This document shows, piece by piece, positions 26,357 to 35,544 of a stretch of 64,000 nucleotides of DNA (positions within the stretch are counted from its first letter, which is position 1; each line of letters opens with the position of its first letter). The stretch comes from an uncultured Roseobacter sp. (lineage in GTDB: Bacteria; Pseudomonadota; Alphaproteobacteria; Rhodobacterales; Rhodobacteraceae), in the NCBI GenBank assembly GCA_947488305.1, contig CANKZM010000004.1, positions 439,501-503,500 on the forward strand, given 5' to 3'. The notes below the pieces were generated by a model. It was not told the DNA's origin. It was given only the letters and a program-made list of their open reading frames with translations, and ran no database searches. Made by a program: the position numbers and the translations under genes.

Positions 26357-27268
26357 TTAGGCTTTAGGGAAGGGCATCACAATGGCTTTGTCGACCCGCT
26401 TTTCCGCAGGCCAATCGGCGTAGGGCTCCCAATCGTCGCCCATTTCGTGCAAGTGGCGCAACCCTGCAAGCAAGGGGACCCTGAATTCCGGACTAAGCAG
26501 GTTGTAGTCGTCCGCCTGTTCCTTGTAGCGGTGGGCCATCTTGCCGGCGGCATCCTGCGTGGCAATGGCGTCCAGGATCATCAGGGCAGTGCAGGCGGCA
26601 TAGGCCGGATGCGATGAATCCAATGACACCTGATCGACCACTTCGCAGGGGAACCAGCCGCCAAATTCCGTCAGAATACAGCTGCTTTTTAGGCAATTAT
26701 CCAATGCACGACGGTGTACTTTGCGAATTTCTCTGGGGGCCAGCGCGCAAACAAGATTGCGTGTCTCATCGGTCATGGACCTGGCGATGATTTTGAGAAG
26801 ACGGGTCAGGTCTTCCTCGTCATAGGTGCGCAGATCCGCACTTGCCGGAAGCCGGTCAAGTTTCACCCGACCAAAACGATGCGCGCAGCGAAACCCGTTC
26901 ATGACTGCGGCGCGGACAGGCGAAGGCGCTTCGCGGTAACGCTCCTGAAATGCGTCCCAATTCCAGAACAGGTCGTCTTCACCAGCGCCATATTGCAAAC
27001 GATCTGAAAGCAGAATGATGGTGGCGGTCATGAAACTTGCATGATCCTGGTCTGGCATCGACGCGAGCATCATGAGTTCAGCGTGCAGTTCCTCGACATC
27101 CTCAGCCGCCATTTTGCATTCTTGTTCGAATACAACCCGCCTCAAAGCTGTCTGAAGATCGGATGACACGGCCTGACAAAGATCGCTGAAACCTGATACG
27201 GCTGCGCTCTGCAGATCCGACAGAACCTGCAAGGTCGAAAAATTGATGGGAGGGGCCGAATTCTGCAT
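26357..27268 (-). CDS. Unknown protein, about 303 residues
   Basis: I do not recognise this protein. It is largely helical and acidic, without signal peptide or membrane segments; notable stretches are DVEELHAELMMLASMPDQDH and EEDLTRLLKIIARSMTDETR, and it ends EKRVDKAIVMPFPKA. I place the start at the ATG at 27268. The frame continues to a TTG at 27352, but that start falls within a terminator-like hairpin behind dapD. The small gene at 26001-26348 follows after 8 bp, so the pair form a unit between dapD and dapE. Any link to diaminopimelate synthesis is only positional. Confidence 0.7.
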   Translation of the reverse strand: MQNSAPPINFSTLQVLSDLQSAAVSGFSDLCQAVSSDLQTALRRVVFEQECKMAAEDVEELHAELMMLASMPDQDHASFMTATIILLSDRLQYGAGEDDLFWNWDAFQERYREAPSPVRAAVMNGFRCAHRFGRVKLDRLPASADLRTYDEEDLTRLLKIIARSMTDETRNLVCALAPREIRKVHRRALDNCLKSSCILTEFGGWFPCEVVDQVSLDSSHPAYAACTALMILDAIATQDAAGKMAHRYKEQADDYNLLSPEFRVPLLAGLRHLHEMGDDWEPYADWPAEKRVDKAIVMPFPKA

Positions 27269-27332
27269 GCCCAAGCGGTAGAGGGGCTTCCGGGCATGAA
27301 TGGACCGCCTTCCCGACCATTGGCGGGAATTA

Positions 27333-27352
27333 TTGGGGCACAACTGCCCCAA
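27333..27352 (-). terminator. Hairpin downstream of dapD
   Basis: TTGGGGCA and TGCCCCAA form a perfect 8-bp inverted repeat around CAAC, 30 bp after the dapD stop codon. No long T-tract follows. It probably ends or attenuates the dapD transcript, and it argues against the longer start of the following gene. Confidence 0.55.
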
Positions 27353-27381
27353 GTCCTAATGCTTTGTTAAGATGAGCGATC

Positions 27382-28209
27382 TCAGTCGCGCAGCAGGTCG
27401 TTGATCGAGGTTTTGGAACGTGTTTGTGCATCGACCTTTTTCACGATCACGGCGCAATAGAGGTTCACACCGTTCTTTGACGGCATGGAGCCGGCAACAA
27501 CCACCGAACCTGCAGGGACTTCACCGTAGGTGAACTCACCGGTTTCGCGGTCCACGATCTTGGTGGACTTACCGATGAACACACCCATGCCAAGGACGGA
27601 TCCTTCGCGGACGATGCAGCCCTCCACGACCTCTGACCGCGCGCCGATGAAGCAGTTATCTTCGATGATCGTCGGCCCGGCCTGCATAGGCTCCAGCACG
27701 CCACCGATCCCAACACCGCCGGAAAGATGAACATTCTTGCCAATCTGTGCGCAGGACCCGACCGTCGCCCAGGTGTCGACCATGGTCCCTTCGTCCACGT
27801 AAGCGCCAAGGTTCACGAAGGAGGGCATAAGAACAACGCCGGGCGCGATGAAAGCTGATTTGCGCACCACACAGTTCGGTACGGCGCGGAAACCAGCTGA
27901 TTTCCACTGTGCATCGTCCCAGCCGTGGAACTTGCTGTCGACCTTGTCCCACCAGCCACCCCCTTGTGGTCCGCCGGACTGCATTTCCATGTCTTTGATG
28001 CGAAAGCCCAGCAGAACGGCTTTCTTTGCCCACTGATTGACGTGCCAGTTCCCATCCTCGCGGGGCTCAGCTACGCGCAACTTGCCGCCGTCCAGAGCCG
28101 CGAGCGTTGTCTCGATCGCGTCACGGGTTTCTCCGCCGGTGGCAGGCGTAATGCTGTCGCGGTCTTCCCAGGCGGCCTCGATCGCGGTTTCAAGCTGAGC
28201 GTTGGACAT
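27382..28209 (-). CDS. dapD: Tetrahydrodipicolinate N-succinyltransferase
   Basis: A 275-residue enzyme that transfers succinyl from succinyl-CoA to tetrahydrodipicolinate in the diaminopimelate/lysine pathway. The N-terminal helical domain ([20 protein letters not shown]) is followed by a left-handed beta-helix of hexapeptide repeats (about 105-225: [51 protein letters not shown]). AAGGGAG precedes the ATG. dapE is nearby on the same strand. The assignment is firm; the protein acts as a cytoplasmic trimer in characterised relatives. Confidence 0.96.
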   Translation of the reverse strand: MSNAQLETAIEAAWEDRDSITPATGGETRDAIETTLAALDGGKLRVAEPREDGNWHVNQWAKKAVLLGFRIKDMEMQSGGPQGGGWWDKVDSKFHGWDDAQWKSAGFRAVPNCVVRKSAFIAPGVVLMPSFVNLGAYVDEGTMVDTWATVGSCAQIGKNVHLSGGVGIGGVLEPMQAGPTIIEDNCFIGARSEVVEGCIVREGSVLGMGVFIGKSTKIVDRETGEFTYGEVPAGSVVVAGSMPSKNGVNLYCAVIVKKVDAQTRSKTSINDLLRD

Positions 28210-28378
28210 CGGTGTCTCCCTTTGGGTGCGTTGTTGGCAGCGCCTATACTATTCCCGGTGCTTCCGCGCAATGCGTTGACGAAACGTAAAGGTGAAGATG
28301 CCAGATAGAGAAGGTCATTGCATCTTGGCCGCTATCATGCGCCCCTACATAAAAAGATGAACCTCAAAGGTGAAAAGA

Positions 28379-29215
28379 ATGAACCGCCGTCATCCCTTGC
28401 GTCACGCTCATGCGGATCGAAATGCTATTCAGGAAGCTCCTGATACGCCTCAGACACGTGCACCGGAATACCGGCTGGCCTTTGCAGATGAGGATTTCCT
28501 GTGCCGTGAGGAACTGCGACCTGTCCGTTTGCAGTTGGAGTTGCTCAAACCCGAGATGCATCTTGATGCGCTGGGCATTAACAGCACCATTGTTCTGTTT
28601 GGGGGCGCCCGTATTCCGCGACCAGCCGAAAAAGACAAAGCCCGCACCAAAACACTGGCTGAGCTCTCCCATTTCTATGAGGAAGCGCGGGAGTTTTCGC
28701 GCCTCATGACGCTCAAGAGCATTGAGCAGGACGGGCGGGAGAATGTCATAGTGACGGGTGGAGGTCCCGGAGTGATGGAGGCAGGCAACCGCGGTGCAGT
28801 AGATGCGGGAGGCCGTTCAATCGGTTTGAGTATCGTGCTGCCCCACGAGCAAGCGCCAAACGAATACGTCACACCGGAACTATGCTTCAACTTCCACTAT
28901 TTTGCGATCCGCAAGATGCATTTCCTGATGCGCGCCAAGGCAATCTGCGTCTTCCCTGGAGGGTTCGGCACGCTGGATGAGCTGTTCGAAGCGCTCACCT
29001 TGATTCAAACCGGGCGCATGCAACCTGTTCCGGTCTTGTTGTTCGGGCGGGCGTTCTGGGAAGGGATCATCAATTGGGACACGCTGGCAGATGCGGGAAC
29101 GATCTCTGCCGAAGATCTTGATCTGTTCAGCTTCGTAGATTCAGCTGTTGAGGCCATGGATATCATTGATACGTGGCAGGAAATGCCTGCCCGAGAGGTC
29201 ATCCCTGGCCGTTAG
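28379..29215 (+). CDS. LOG-family protein (TIGR00730 / lysine decarboxylase-like fold)
   Basis: A 278-residue Rossmann-type protein with both LOG motifs: the nucleotide site GGGPGVMEAGNRGA and PGGFGTLDELFE. Proteins of this family hydrolyse nucleoside 5'-monophosphates to free bases (cytokinin-activating in plants, PpnN-like in bacteria) and are often misnamed lysine decarboxylases. About 70 extra N-terminal residues make it longer than the small LOG enzymes and nearer to a type II form. I chose the ATG at 28379, with AAAGG eight bases upstream, over the GTG three codons earlier. Its stop overlaps the converging DsbA-like gene. Confidence 0.85.
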   Translation: MNRRHPLRHAHADRNAIQEAPDTPQTRAPEYRLAFADEDFLCREELRPVRLQLELLKPEMHLDALGINSTIVLFGGARIPRPAEKDKARTKTLAELSHFYEEAREFSRLMTLKSIEQDGRENVIVTGGGPGVMEAGNRGAVDAGGRSIGLSIVLPHEQAPNEYVTPELCFNFHYFAIRKMHFLMRAKAICVFPGGFGTLDELFEALTLIQTGRMQPVPVLLFGRAFWEGIINWDTLADAGTISAEDLDLFSFVDSAVEAMDIIDTWQEMPAREVIPGR

Positions 29216-29940
29216 ACACAAACAGTTTGTGGCGTAGTGCGTTCAAGGTCGATCAGCTTTTGCAGATCGGCATCTTTGATCGCCCCGATCACCACGGTTC
29301 GACCAATGACAGTGCCGGGTGTGCCCGGTATACCCAACCGACGTCCCAACGCGATCCCTTCTGTTATCAGCGCTTCAACCCGTGGGCTTCGTGCCGTTTC
29401 CAGATAGGTATCCTGATCGAGGTCGAGAGTGCGGGCAAGTTCTTCAAGAGCGGCGGGTCCCGGGCGTAACATGCGACCGGACAAGAGATCACGTGCGGCC
29501 TCTTCCGCACCCATGAGGCGCGCTGCAAGAATGGCTTGAGCATGCCGCATGGACGAGGCGCCCAGCAAAGGCATTTCGTGCCAGATCAGCCGTATGTCTG
29601 CCCCACCGTCGCGCAACGCGATCAAACGGGCTTCGAGGTCTTTGCAATAGGGGCAATTTGCGTCGGTGAAAAAAGCCACCGGGACCGTCTTGTCGGACCA
29701 ACCTTCGGGACCAAACAGAGATGCGCAGAGCGGTTCTGTGTGTTGGGGGCGGGCGCCCTCGCCCAGCCCGAAGAAGGGATCAACGCCGCCCGAAAAACTG
29801 CCGCCAGTTAACCGGCGAAACCCATCGATACCGGTAACAGATTGAAATTCGAATTCGGACGGTAGACGGCGCAGGATCGGAGGTACCGCAACCGCCGCTG
29901 CAACGACGCCGCCCAGGACCAGCGCGTCGCGGCGCCGCAT
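29212..29940 (-). CDS. DsbA-like thioredoxin-fold protein
   Basis: A 242-residue thiol-disulfide oxidoreductase-like protein with CPYC in VAFFTDANCPYCKDLEARLI and a cis-Pro region near the end (RLGIPGTPGTVIG). The N-terminus [20 protein letters not shown] has a twin-arginine-like start followed by a hydrophobic stretch, so it is exported or membrane-anchored, possibly by Tat. It overlaps rlmN by one base (TAATG) and is probably translated from the same message. The substrate is unknown; roles range from general disulfide formation to isomerisation. Confidence 0.82.
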   Translation of the reverse strand: MRRRDALVLGGVVAAAVAVPPILRRLPSEFEFQSVTGIDGFRRLTGGSFSGGVDPFFGLGEGARPQHTEPLCASLFGPEGWSDKTVPVAFFTDANCPYCKDLEARLIALRDGGADIRLIWHEMPLLGASSMRHAQAILAARLMGAEEAARDLLSGRMLRPGPAALEELARTLDLDQDTYLETARSPRVEALITEGIALGRRLGIPGTPGTVIGRTVVIGAIKDADLQKLIDLERTTPQTVCV

Positions 29941-31124
29941 TACTGCCCAGCCAGCCCGGCCTCTTGGGCGATTTGTTTGCGGGATTTGCGGGCGCGTTCG
30001 GTTGCTGATTTCAACTGCCCGCAGGCAGCCATGATGTCTTCGCCCCTTGGTGTACGGATCGGCGACGCGTATCCCGCTTTGTAAATAATGTCGGCGAAGG
30101 CGCGGATGCGGTTGTTCGACGAGCGCTTATAGGGTGCGCCGGGCCATTCGTTGAAGGGGATAAGGTTGATTTTGGCTGGAATGCCGCCGATCAGCTCGAC
30201 CAGCCGACGTGCGTCTTCGTCGCTGTCGTTCACGCCATGGAGCATCACGTATTCAAAGGTGATCCGCTCTGAATTGCGCCCGCGCGGGTAGGCGCGCAGC
30301 GCAGCCAACAGGGTTTCGATGTTCCATCGCTTGTTGATCGGTACAAGCGTGTCGCGCACCTCGTCTGTCGTGGCGTGAAAACTGACGGCCAACTGACACC
30401 CGATCTCGTCGGCAGTCCGCTCAATTTCGGGCACGACACCGGACGTCGAAAGAGTGATGCGTCGCCGGGACAGCTGGATGCCCTCTTCGTCCATGGCAAT
30501 TTTCATGGCGTCCCGCACATTCTCGAAATTGTAAAGCGGCTCCCCCATCCCCATCAGCACGATGTTGGACAACAGCCGAGTTTCGTTCTTGGGGGCACCT
30601 TGTTCGGGCCATTCGCCAAGATCGTCGCGCGCAACCATGACCTGCCCAATGATTTCAGCAGCCGTCAGATTGCGGACGAGCTTCTGCGTTCCTGTGTGGC
30701 AGAAAGAACAGGTCAGCGTACAGCCCACCTGGCTTGATACACAAAGCGTGCCGCGACCCTCTTCCGGAATGTAGACGACTTCGACCTCATGCCCGCCCGC
30801 AATGCGGACAAGGTACTTGCGCGTGCCGTCGTCACTGACTTGACGGGTCACGACCTCGGGCAACTCGATCACGAACTTCTCTTTCAGATCAGCGCGATAC
30901 GTCTTGGAGAGGTTGGTCATAGCGTCGAAATCGCGCACGCCCCATTGGTAGATCCATTGCCAGATCTGCCCAACCCGCATTTTCGCTTGTTTTTCTGGCG
31001 TACCGGCGGCGATGAGCGCATCCCGCATCGCGGGCCGTGTCATTCCGACAAGGTTCACCGGCCCTTCCGGCAGTTTGCGTGGAATGGTGTGGACATCTTG
31101 CGTGATCGGTGCGCTGACGGACAT
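29940..31124 (-). CDS. rlmN: Dual-specificity RNA methyltransferase RlmN
   Basis: A 394-residue radical SAM enzyme that methylates C2 of A2503 in 23S rRNA and A37 in some tRNAs. The iron-sulfur ligands are in CTLTCSFC (C135, C139, C142), followed by the SAM-binding [20 protein letters not shown] region and a C-terminal CGQLKS with the second catalytic cysteine. Size and motifs are canonical. It is the upstream partner of the DsbA-like gene. A fresh transcript likely starts after the ialB terminator at 31.2 kb. Confidence 0.96.
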   Translation of the reverse strand: MSVSAPITQDVHTIPRKLPEGPVNLVGMTRPAMRDALIAAGTPEKQAKMRVGQIWQWIYQWGVRDFDAMTNLSKTYRADLKEKFVIELPEVVTRQVSDDGTRKYLVRIAGGHEVEVVYIPEEGRGTLCVSSQVGCTLTCSFCHTGTQKLVRNLTAAEIIGQVMVARDDLGEWPEQGAPKNETRLLSNIVLMGMGEPLYNFENVRDAMKIAMDEEGIQLSRRRITLSTSGVVPEIERTADEIGCQLAVSFHATTDEVRDTLVPINKRWNIETLLAALRAYPRGRNSERITFEYVMLHGVNDSDEDARRLVELIGGIPAKINLIPFNEWPGAPYKRSSNNRIRAFADIIYKAGYASPIRTPRGEDIMAACGQLKSATERARKSRKQIAQEAGLAGQ

Positions 31125-31178
31125 GAGGGTCTCTCTTGGACGTGGATGCCGCTCTATATAGAAGTTTCAGGCCAGATC

Positions 31179-31208
31179 AAAAGAAAAAGCCCCGCCAATG
31201 GGCGAGGC
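31179..31208 (-). terminator. Rho-independent terminator after IalB-like gene
   Basis: On the minus strand GCCTCGCC pairs with GGCGGGGC around a CATT loop and is followed by TTTTTCTTTT, 22 bp past the stop codon. All hallmarks of an intrinsic terminator are present, so the IalB-like gene is transcribed separately from rlmN. Confidence 0.88.
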
Positions 31209-31230
31209 CTTCAGGTCAGATTTGAGTTGG

Positions 31231-31761
31231 TTATCCCGCGCAGCGCTTTTCGGCGTCTTCCGTGGCAGCCGTAAATCCGAGAAGCGAGAACGTATCTTTT
31301 GTGGTCGTACCACGGCTTGAAACGCCCGTAACGATAGCATTGGAACCGCGTTTCATCGCCGCCACGAGTTTGGCATCGTCTGCAGGGCTTGCGGGCCAGG
31401 CCCAATCGCCATCCGTGAAGAGCGAGAACTGCGTGCCGCTGATATCCACGCTGACCTGGCTGCCGTCCCGGAAGGGGTAACCACCGGTAAAGGCCACTTG
31501 GCCCGCGGCCCCGGCGTTGGGGCGGTAGAACACCATCAGAAGGATTTCGCCACGATTGGCGGCGACAACGCGCCCATCGCGTGTATTTACCGTCTCGGTG
31601 GGAACCGAAACACTCCAGCACTCTTTTGGGTTGTCTTCGACAAAGACGCTCCAATCGGTTTTAGCAGCTACCCGGTTGTTGCTGACTTCCTGAGCTGCGG
31701 CACAGGTGCCTGATAGCGCCAAGGCGCTCATAACCCCAACGAAGGATTTGAAAATTCGCAT
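31231..31761 (-). CDS. Invasion-associated locus B (IalB) family protein
   Basis: A 176-residue secreted protein with a signal peptide at about 1-23 (MRIFKSFVGVMSALALSGTC, cut after AAA) and the IalB pattern: WSVFVEDNPKECWSVSVPTE, SVDISGTQFSLFTDGDWAWP and a C-terminal CAG. Two cysteines could form a disulfide. In Bartonella IalB aids red-cell invasion; in free-living marine relatives the function is unknown and probably unrelated to hosts. It is a single gene with its own terminator. Confidence 0.85.
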   Translation of the reverse strand: MRIFKSFVGVMSALALSGTCAAAQEVSNNRVAAKTDWSVFVEDNPKECWSVSVPTETVNTRDGRVVAANRGEILLMVFYRPNAGAAGQVAFTGGYPFRDGSQVSVDISGTQFSLFTDGDWAWPASPADDAKLVAAMKRGSNAIVTGVSSRGTTTKDTFSLLGFTAATEDAEKRCAG

Positions 31762-31935
31762 GTTTTACAGCCTCCAGCTGTCCTAACCTCAATTGATCCC
31801 GAACCTGCGCGGAGGCTAGTTTTCGCCACTCTCTTGCACATCCGGTCTTGTGTCCCGATACATGTCACAGTAGCGCAATCCGCACAGCAGACGAAAGACT
31901 GTTTGGCAACATTTTGCCAAATCATGAGGAAAAAT

Positions 31936-32916
31936 ATGACGCATTCGGTCCCAATGGCTGAAATCTGGCGCGGCCCTTTTCTGGAAAGCAAGCATAATGG
32001 GCACGCTGTAATCTGTGATGACAGTGGGCAGATCGTCGAAGCATGGGGTGATCCGGACAAGATTGTCCTCTCCCGGAGCGCGTCCAAGATGATCCAAGCG
32101 TTGCCCTTGCTTCAGTCCGGTGCTGCGGATGAGGCCGGGTTGACAGCACGACAGTTTGCGCTGGCATGTGCCTCGCACTCTTCGATGCCGATCCATGTCA
32201 ACCTGGTTGAAGAGTGGCTGTCGGCCTTGGGCCTGTCTGAAGGCGATCTGCGCTGTGGCGCACATTATCCTTTTGATCGGGAGAGTGAAGCCTCCATGAT
32301 TGCGGCTCAGGAAAGGCCTACGCAGTGCCATAACAACTGTTCGGGCAAGCACTCCGGTTTCCTGACGCTGACGCGTCATCTGGGGGCGGGGTCGGAATAC
32401 ATCGAAGAAGACCATCCGGTGCAAAAAGCAGTGCTTGAGCAATTTGAGCGGGTGACAGGAGAGGTGTCGCCTGGATTCGGCGTTGACGGCTGCTCAGCTC
32501 CCAACTTCGCCTCCACGCTGCAAGGCATGGCGCGTGCAATGGCTCATTTTGCCGCCAGTCCTGACGACAGTGCCGAGGCCCGTCTGCACCAGGCCATGCG
32601 TCTGCATCCTGAATATGTGGCGGGCGACGGGCGCGCTTGCACGGATTTGATGCGTGCGATGGGGGGCAAAGTGGCGATCAAAACCGGGGCTGAAGGCTTC
32701 TACACAGCTATTCTTCCAGAACTGAAATTTGGCATTGCGCTCAAAATCGAAGACGGCACAACGCGTGCCGCCGAATGTGCAATTGCGGCGATACTGGTGA
32801 AACAGGGCGTGTTAGAGCCGGATCACCCGGCCACGCTCAGCCTTATGAATGCGCCAATCAAGAACCGGCGCGACGTCACTACCGGGTACATCCGGCCTGC
32901 ACCCGGTCTAATGTGA
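31936..32916 (+). CDS. Type II-like L-asparaginase (Asparaginase_II family)
   Basis: A 326-residue member of the Rhizobium etli-type asparaginase family, distinct from E. coli AnsA/AnsB. Typical segments are VLSRSASKMIQALPLLQSGA, LACASHSSMPIHVNLVEEWL and NNCSGKHSGFLTLTRHLGAG (catalytic Ser-Lys region); cysteines later in the chain bind zinc in related enzymes. I chose the ATG at 31936 with GAGGA upstream; an ATG four codons earlier is possible. No signal peptide is seen, so it should act in the cytoplasm. It releases ammonia and aspartate from asparagine. Confidence 0.85.
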   Translation: MTHSVPMAEIWRGPFLESKHNGHAVICDDSGQIVEAWGDPDKIVLSRSASKMIQALPLLQSGAADEAGLTARQFALACASHSSMPIHVNLVEEWLSALGLSEGDLRCGAHYPFDRESEASMIAAQERPTQCHNNCSGKHSGFLTLTRHLGAGSEYIEEDHPVQKAVLEQFERVTGEVSPGFGVDGCSAPNFASTLQGMARAMAHFAASPDDSAEARLHQAMRLHPEYVAGDGRACTDLMRAMGGKVAIKTGAEGFYTAILPELKFGIALKIEDGTTRAAECAIAAILVKQGVLEPDHPATLSLMNAPIKNRRDVTTGYIRPAPGLM

Positions 32917-32918
32917 CG

Positions 32919-33233
32919 CTACATCTCAATGATCGGTGCGACCTCGATCGATCCGGAACCATCGGTAACGCTCGGGCAGCCTTTTGCCATCGCGATGGCG
33001 GCGTCCATGTCGGGCACATCAATCACCGTGAAACCGGCAAGCGGGTTGGCACCGCCATCATCTTCGACACCTGACGCCGAAACCGTCTTTGATTTGCCGA
33101 CCGGGTTGCCGGGGATCACGACCGCCGGGCCCATTTCCCCGAACCATTTTTCCCAAAGCGCCATTTCGCGCGCCTGATCCTCTTCGGTCTCAGGCATTTT
33201 GCCGCCGTGATAAGCAAAGATGAATTGTGGCAT
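32919..33233 (-). CDS. YCII-related (DGPF) domain protein
   Basis: A 104-residue protein of the YCII superfamily: MPQFIFAYHGGKMPETEEDQ, then GFTVIDVPDMDAAIAMAKGC. These ferredoxin-like dimers include enzymes and proteins of unknown role, often beside ECF sigma factors; none is here. The ATG at 33233 is preceded by GGGAGGGAG. It converges on the asparaginase gene with 2 bp between stops and is followed upstream by serB. Confidence 0.8.
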   Translation of the reverse strand: MPQFIFAYHGGKMPETEEDQAREMALWEKWFGEMGPAVVIPGNPVGKSKTVSASGVEDDGGANPLAGFTVIDVPDMDAAIAMAKGCPSVTDGSGSIEVAPIIEM

Positions 33234-33286
33234 CGGCTCCCTCCCTGTTGGCTGGTCGTAGCATACCACAGAAGGTCGATTCGCGT

Positions 33287-34165
33287 TTAAGGTGTTACGA
33301 ACTCATTCTCTACGTAGCCTTGGAGGTAAAGTAACGCAGTCAAATCGCCATGGTTGATGCGTATGTCACATTGTGCAGCGACCGACGGTTTGGCGTGTAG
33401 CGCGACGCCACTTCCTGCGCGTTTCAACATTCCCAGGTCGTTTGCACCGTCACCCACGGCGATCACGTCTTTTTCTGACAGTCCTAACCGGGTGGTGATG
33501 TCCTGCAAAGCCTCGACCTTCGCTTGTTGTCCAAGAATGGGCATCCCAACCCTGCCTGTAAGTGCATCGCCTTCTGACAAGAGTGTATTGGCTCGGTTTT
33601 CGTCAAAGCCAAGCCGCGCAGCGACGGCTTCTGTAAAGGCGGTGAACCCTCCGGACACAAGTGCGGCATACGCCCCCGCCGCCTTCATCGTGGCCAATAA
33701 TACCAGGCCGCCCGGCATCAGTGTGATCCGATCACGCAGGACTTTTTCAATGGTGGCGACAGGCAGGCCTTCAAGCAGCCCGACCCGCTCTTTCAGCGCA
33801 TCGTCAAAATTCAACTCACCGTTCATAGCCCTTGCCGTAATGCCTTTGACGTGGTCTCCCACGCCAGCTTCATCGGCCAGTTCGTCAATGCACTCCTGCT
33901 GGATCATGGTGCTGTCCATGTCAGCGAGCAGCATTTTCTTGCGGCGCTCCGCTGCGCTTTGGATGACCAGATCGACGCCCATACTCTGGATATCTTCCCA
34001 AACCTCCCAGAAATTGCCGGGATGCTGTGTAACCGGAAACTCAGCGGCCAGATCAGGTGAAAGCCAAACGGCATCGCCGCCGCCCCACGCATTGCGAAGG
34101 TTTTCGACCAGTGCCGGGTCCAGCGCGCGCATTTTCGGCGCGCTCAACAAGGTAACCATGTGCAT
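33287..34165 (-). CDS. serB: Phosphoserine phosphatase
   Basis: A 292-residue HAD-family enzyme that carries out the last step of serine synthesis. The catalytic motif LLADMDSTMIQQECIDELAD is near residues 80-100 (the first Asp is phosphorylated), motif II is LVSGGFTAF and motif IV is VGDGANDLGMLKRAG. The N-terminal part is the ACT-like region of SerB. It diverges from serC-serA with a 158-bp gap, so all three serine-biosynthesis genes are together. Translation could begin at the first ATG or the one two codons on. Confidence 0.95.
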   Translation of the reverse strand: MHMVTLLSAPKMRALDPALVENLRNAWGGGDAVWLSPDLAAEFPVTQHPGNFWEVWEDIQSMGVDLVIQSAAERRKKMLLADMDSTMIQQECIDELADEAGVGDHVKGITARAMNGELNFDDALKERVGLLEGLPVATIEKVLRDRITLMPGGLVLLATMKAAGAYAALVSGGFTAFTEAVAARLGFDENRANTLLSEGDALTGRVGMPILGQQAKVEALQDITTRLGLSEKDVIAVGDGANDLGMLKRAGSGVALHAKPSVAAQCDIRINHGDLTALLYLQGYVENEFVTP

Positions 34166-34249
34166 GAGGTAAGTTTCCGATCCGCTTCACTGGCGTCGCA
34201 AAAAAGCGACCGGGCGCCGTTCTAGCGGCATTTTGCCGGTTGCACCAGA

Positions 34250-34320
34250 CGGTTCACAGCCGTAGATGCGTCAGTGGGACACCCTTCCCCAACGAAGGGC
34301 GCATATCTGGAAGGATAGCA
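34250..34320 (+). ncRNA. Structured leader upstream of serC (candidate serC RNA motif)
   Basis: Directly before the serC ribosome site are two stacked stem-loops. A small one pairs ACGGT (34250-34254) with GCCGT (34260-34264). A larger one has outer stem AGATGCG (34265-34271) with CGCAT-A-TCT (34301-34309) and inner perfect stem CCCTTC/GAAGGG (34283-34300), with an 11-base internal loop on one side. The outer stem ends where the GGAAGG ribosome site begins, so the fold could control serC translation. A 'serC' RNA element is known in this position in alphaproteobacteria; I infer the match from location and shape, not from a covariance search. Confidence 0.5.
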
Positions 34321-34323
34321 TTG

Positions 34324-35487
34324 ATGGCTACTCAACAACCGGCAACGCGGCCGGACAATAAACCTGTCGCCACCCCGGCGAACTCGCGTTTTTCCTCTGG
34401 CCCTTGTGCCAAACCCCCAAACTTCGAATTGAATAAGCTTGCTGGCGCTCCTTTGGGGCGGTCTCACCGCGCAGCTGAAGGCAAGGCAAAGCTGCTCGCG
34501 GCAATCGAGACGACCCGCGAAGTGCTTGGCGTTCCTGCGGAGTACAAAATCGGCATCGTGCCGGCATCGGACACGGGGGCCTATGAGATGGCCATGTGGT
34601 CGCTGCTGGGCGAACGCCCCGCTGAGATGGTTGCCTGGGAAAGCTTCGGCGCTGGGTGGGTCACGGATGTGGCCAAGCAACTCAGGATCGAGCACACGGT
34701 ACATACAGCCGAATATGGCGAGATCGTCGATATGGCAGGTCTGAACTACGATCACGACATCTGCTTTACCTGGAACGGCACAACCTCCGGCGTGCGAGTT
34801 CCTTCGGGCGATGTGATCCCGGCGGATCGGGCAGGGCTGACGCTCTGTGATGCAACATCAGCCGCTTTCGCCATGGACCTGCCCTGGGACAAGCTGGATG
34901 TCACCACCTTCAGCTGGCAGAAAGTGCTGGGTGGTGAGGCGGCACACGGGATGCTTATCCTCAGCCCGCGCGCTGTCGAGCGGCTCGAAAGCTATACGCC
35001 GCCGTGGCCCTTGCCCAAGATCTTTCGTCTGACCAAAGGCGGCAAATTGATCGAGGGTATTTTTACAGGCGCTACGATCAACACGCCCTCGATGCTATGC
35101 GTAGAGGACTATTTGCAGGCGCTCGAATGGGCCAAGTCAGTGGGCGGCCTGAAAGGGCTGATCGCCCGGGCAGATGCCAATACAGCCGCCATCTCTGCTT
35201 TTGTCGAGGCGCATGACTGGATTGATTTTCTGGCCGTGGACCCCGCCACACGATCAAATACATCTGTTTGCCTCAAGTTTACGGATGCCCGGATCACCGA
35301 TGGCGCAGCCTTTGCGAAAGCTGTCGCCAAACGATTGGCGGACGAGAACGTGGCGCTCGATATCGGAGCTTACCGCGATGCGCCTCCAGGTCTGCGGATC
35401 TGGTGCGGCGGCACAGTGGAAACTGCCGACATCGAAGCGATGCTGCCCTGGCTCGCTTGGGCGTTTGACGCTGAAATCTCCAAGTAA
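34324..35487 (+). CDS. serC: Phosphoserine aminotransferase
   Basis: A 387-residue PLP enzyme converting 3-phosphohydroxypyruvate to phosphoserine. The cofactor lysine is in [20 protein letters not shown], and early segments ([20 protein letters not shown], then GRSHRAA) fit the alphaproteobacterial form of SerC. I chose the ATG at 34324, seven bases after AAGGAT; the frame extends 28 codons upstream into the leader RNA, which is not protein-like. serA follows after 57 bp, forming an operon. Confidence 0.94.
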   Translation: MATQQPATRPDNKPVATPANSRFSSGPCAKPPNFELNKLAGAPLGRSHRAAEGKAKLLAAIETTREVLGVPAEYKIGIVPASDTGAYEMAMWSLLGERPAEMVAWESFGAGWVTDVAKQLRIEHTVHTAEYGEIVDMAGLNYDHDICFTWNGTTSGVRVPSGDVIPADRAGLTLCDATSAAFAMDLPWDKLDVTTFSWQKVLGGEAAHGMLILSPRAVERLESYTPPWPLPKIFRLTKGGKLIEGIFTGATINTPSMLCVEDYLQALEWAKSVGGLKGLIARADANTAAISAFVEAHDWIDFLAVDPATRSNTSVCLKFTDARITDGAAFAKAVAKRLADENVALDIGAYRDAPPGLRIWCGGTVETADIEAMLPWLAWAFDAEISK

Positions 35488-35544
35488 TTGATGCGCGCGC
35501 AGCTGGCTGCGCCGCTCCTGACCTCACGAAAAAGGACCAAAGAC

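Noticed and set aside
33354-34172. A 272-codon plus-strand frame opposite serB
   Set aside because: Low-complexity Ser/Ala/Pro-rich shadow of the well-supported phosphatase gene.
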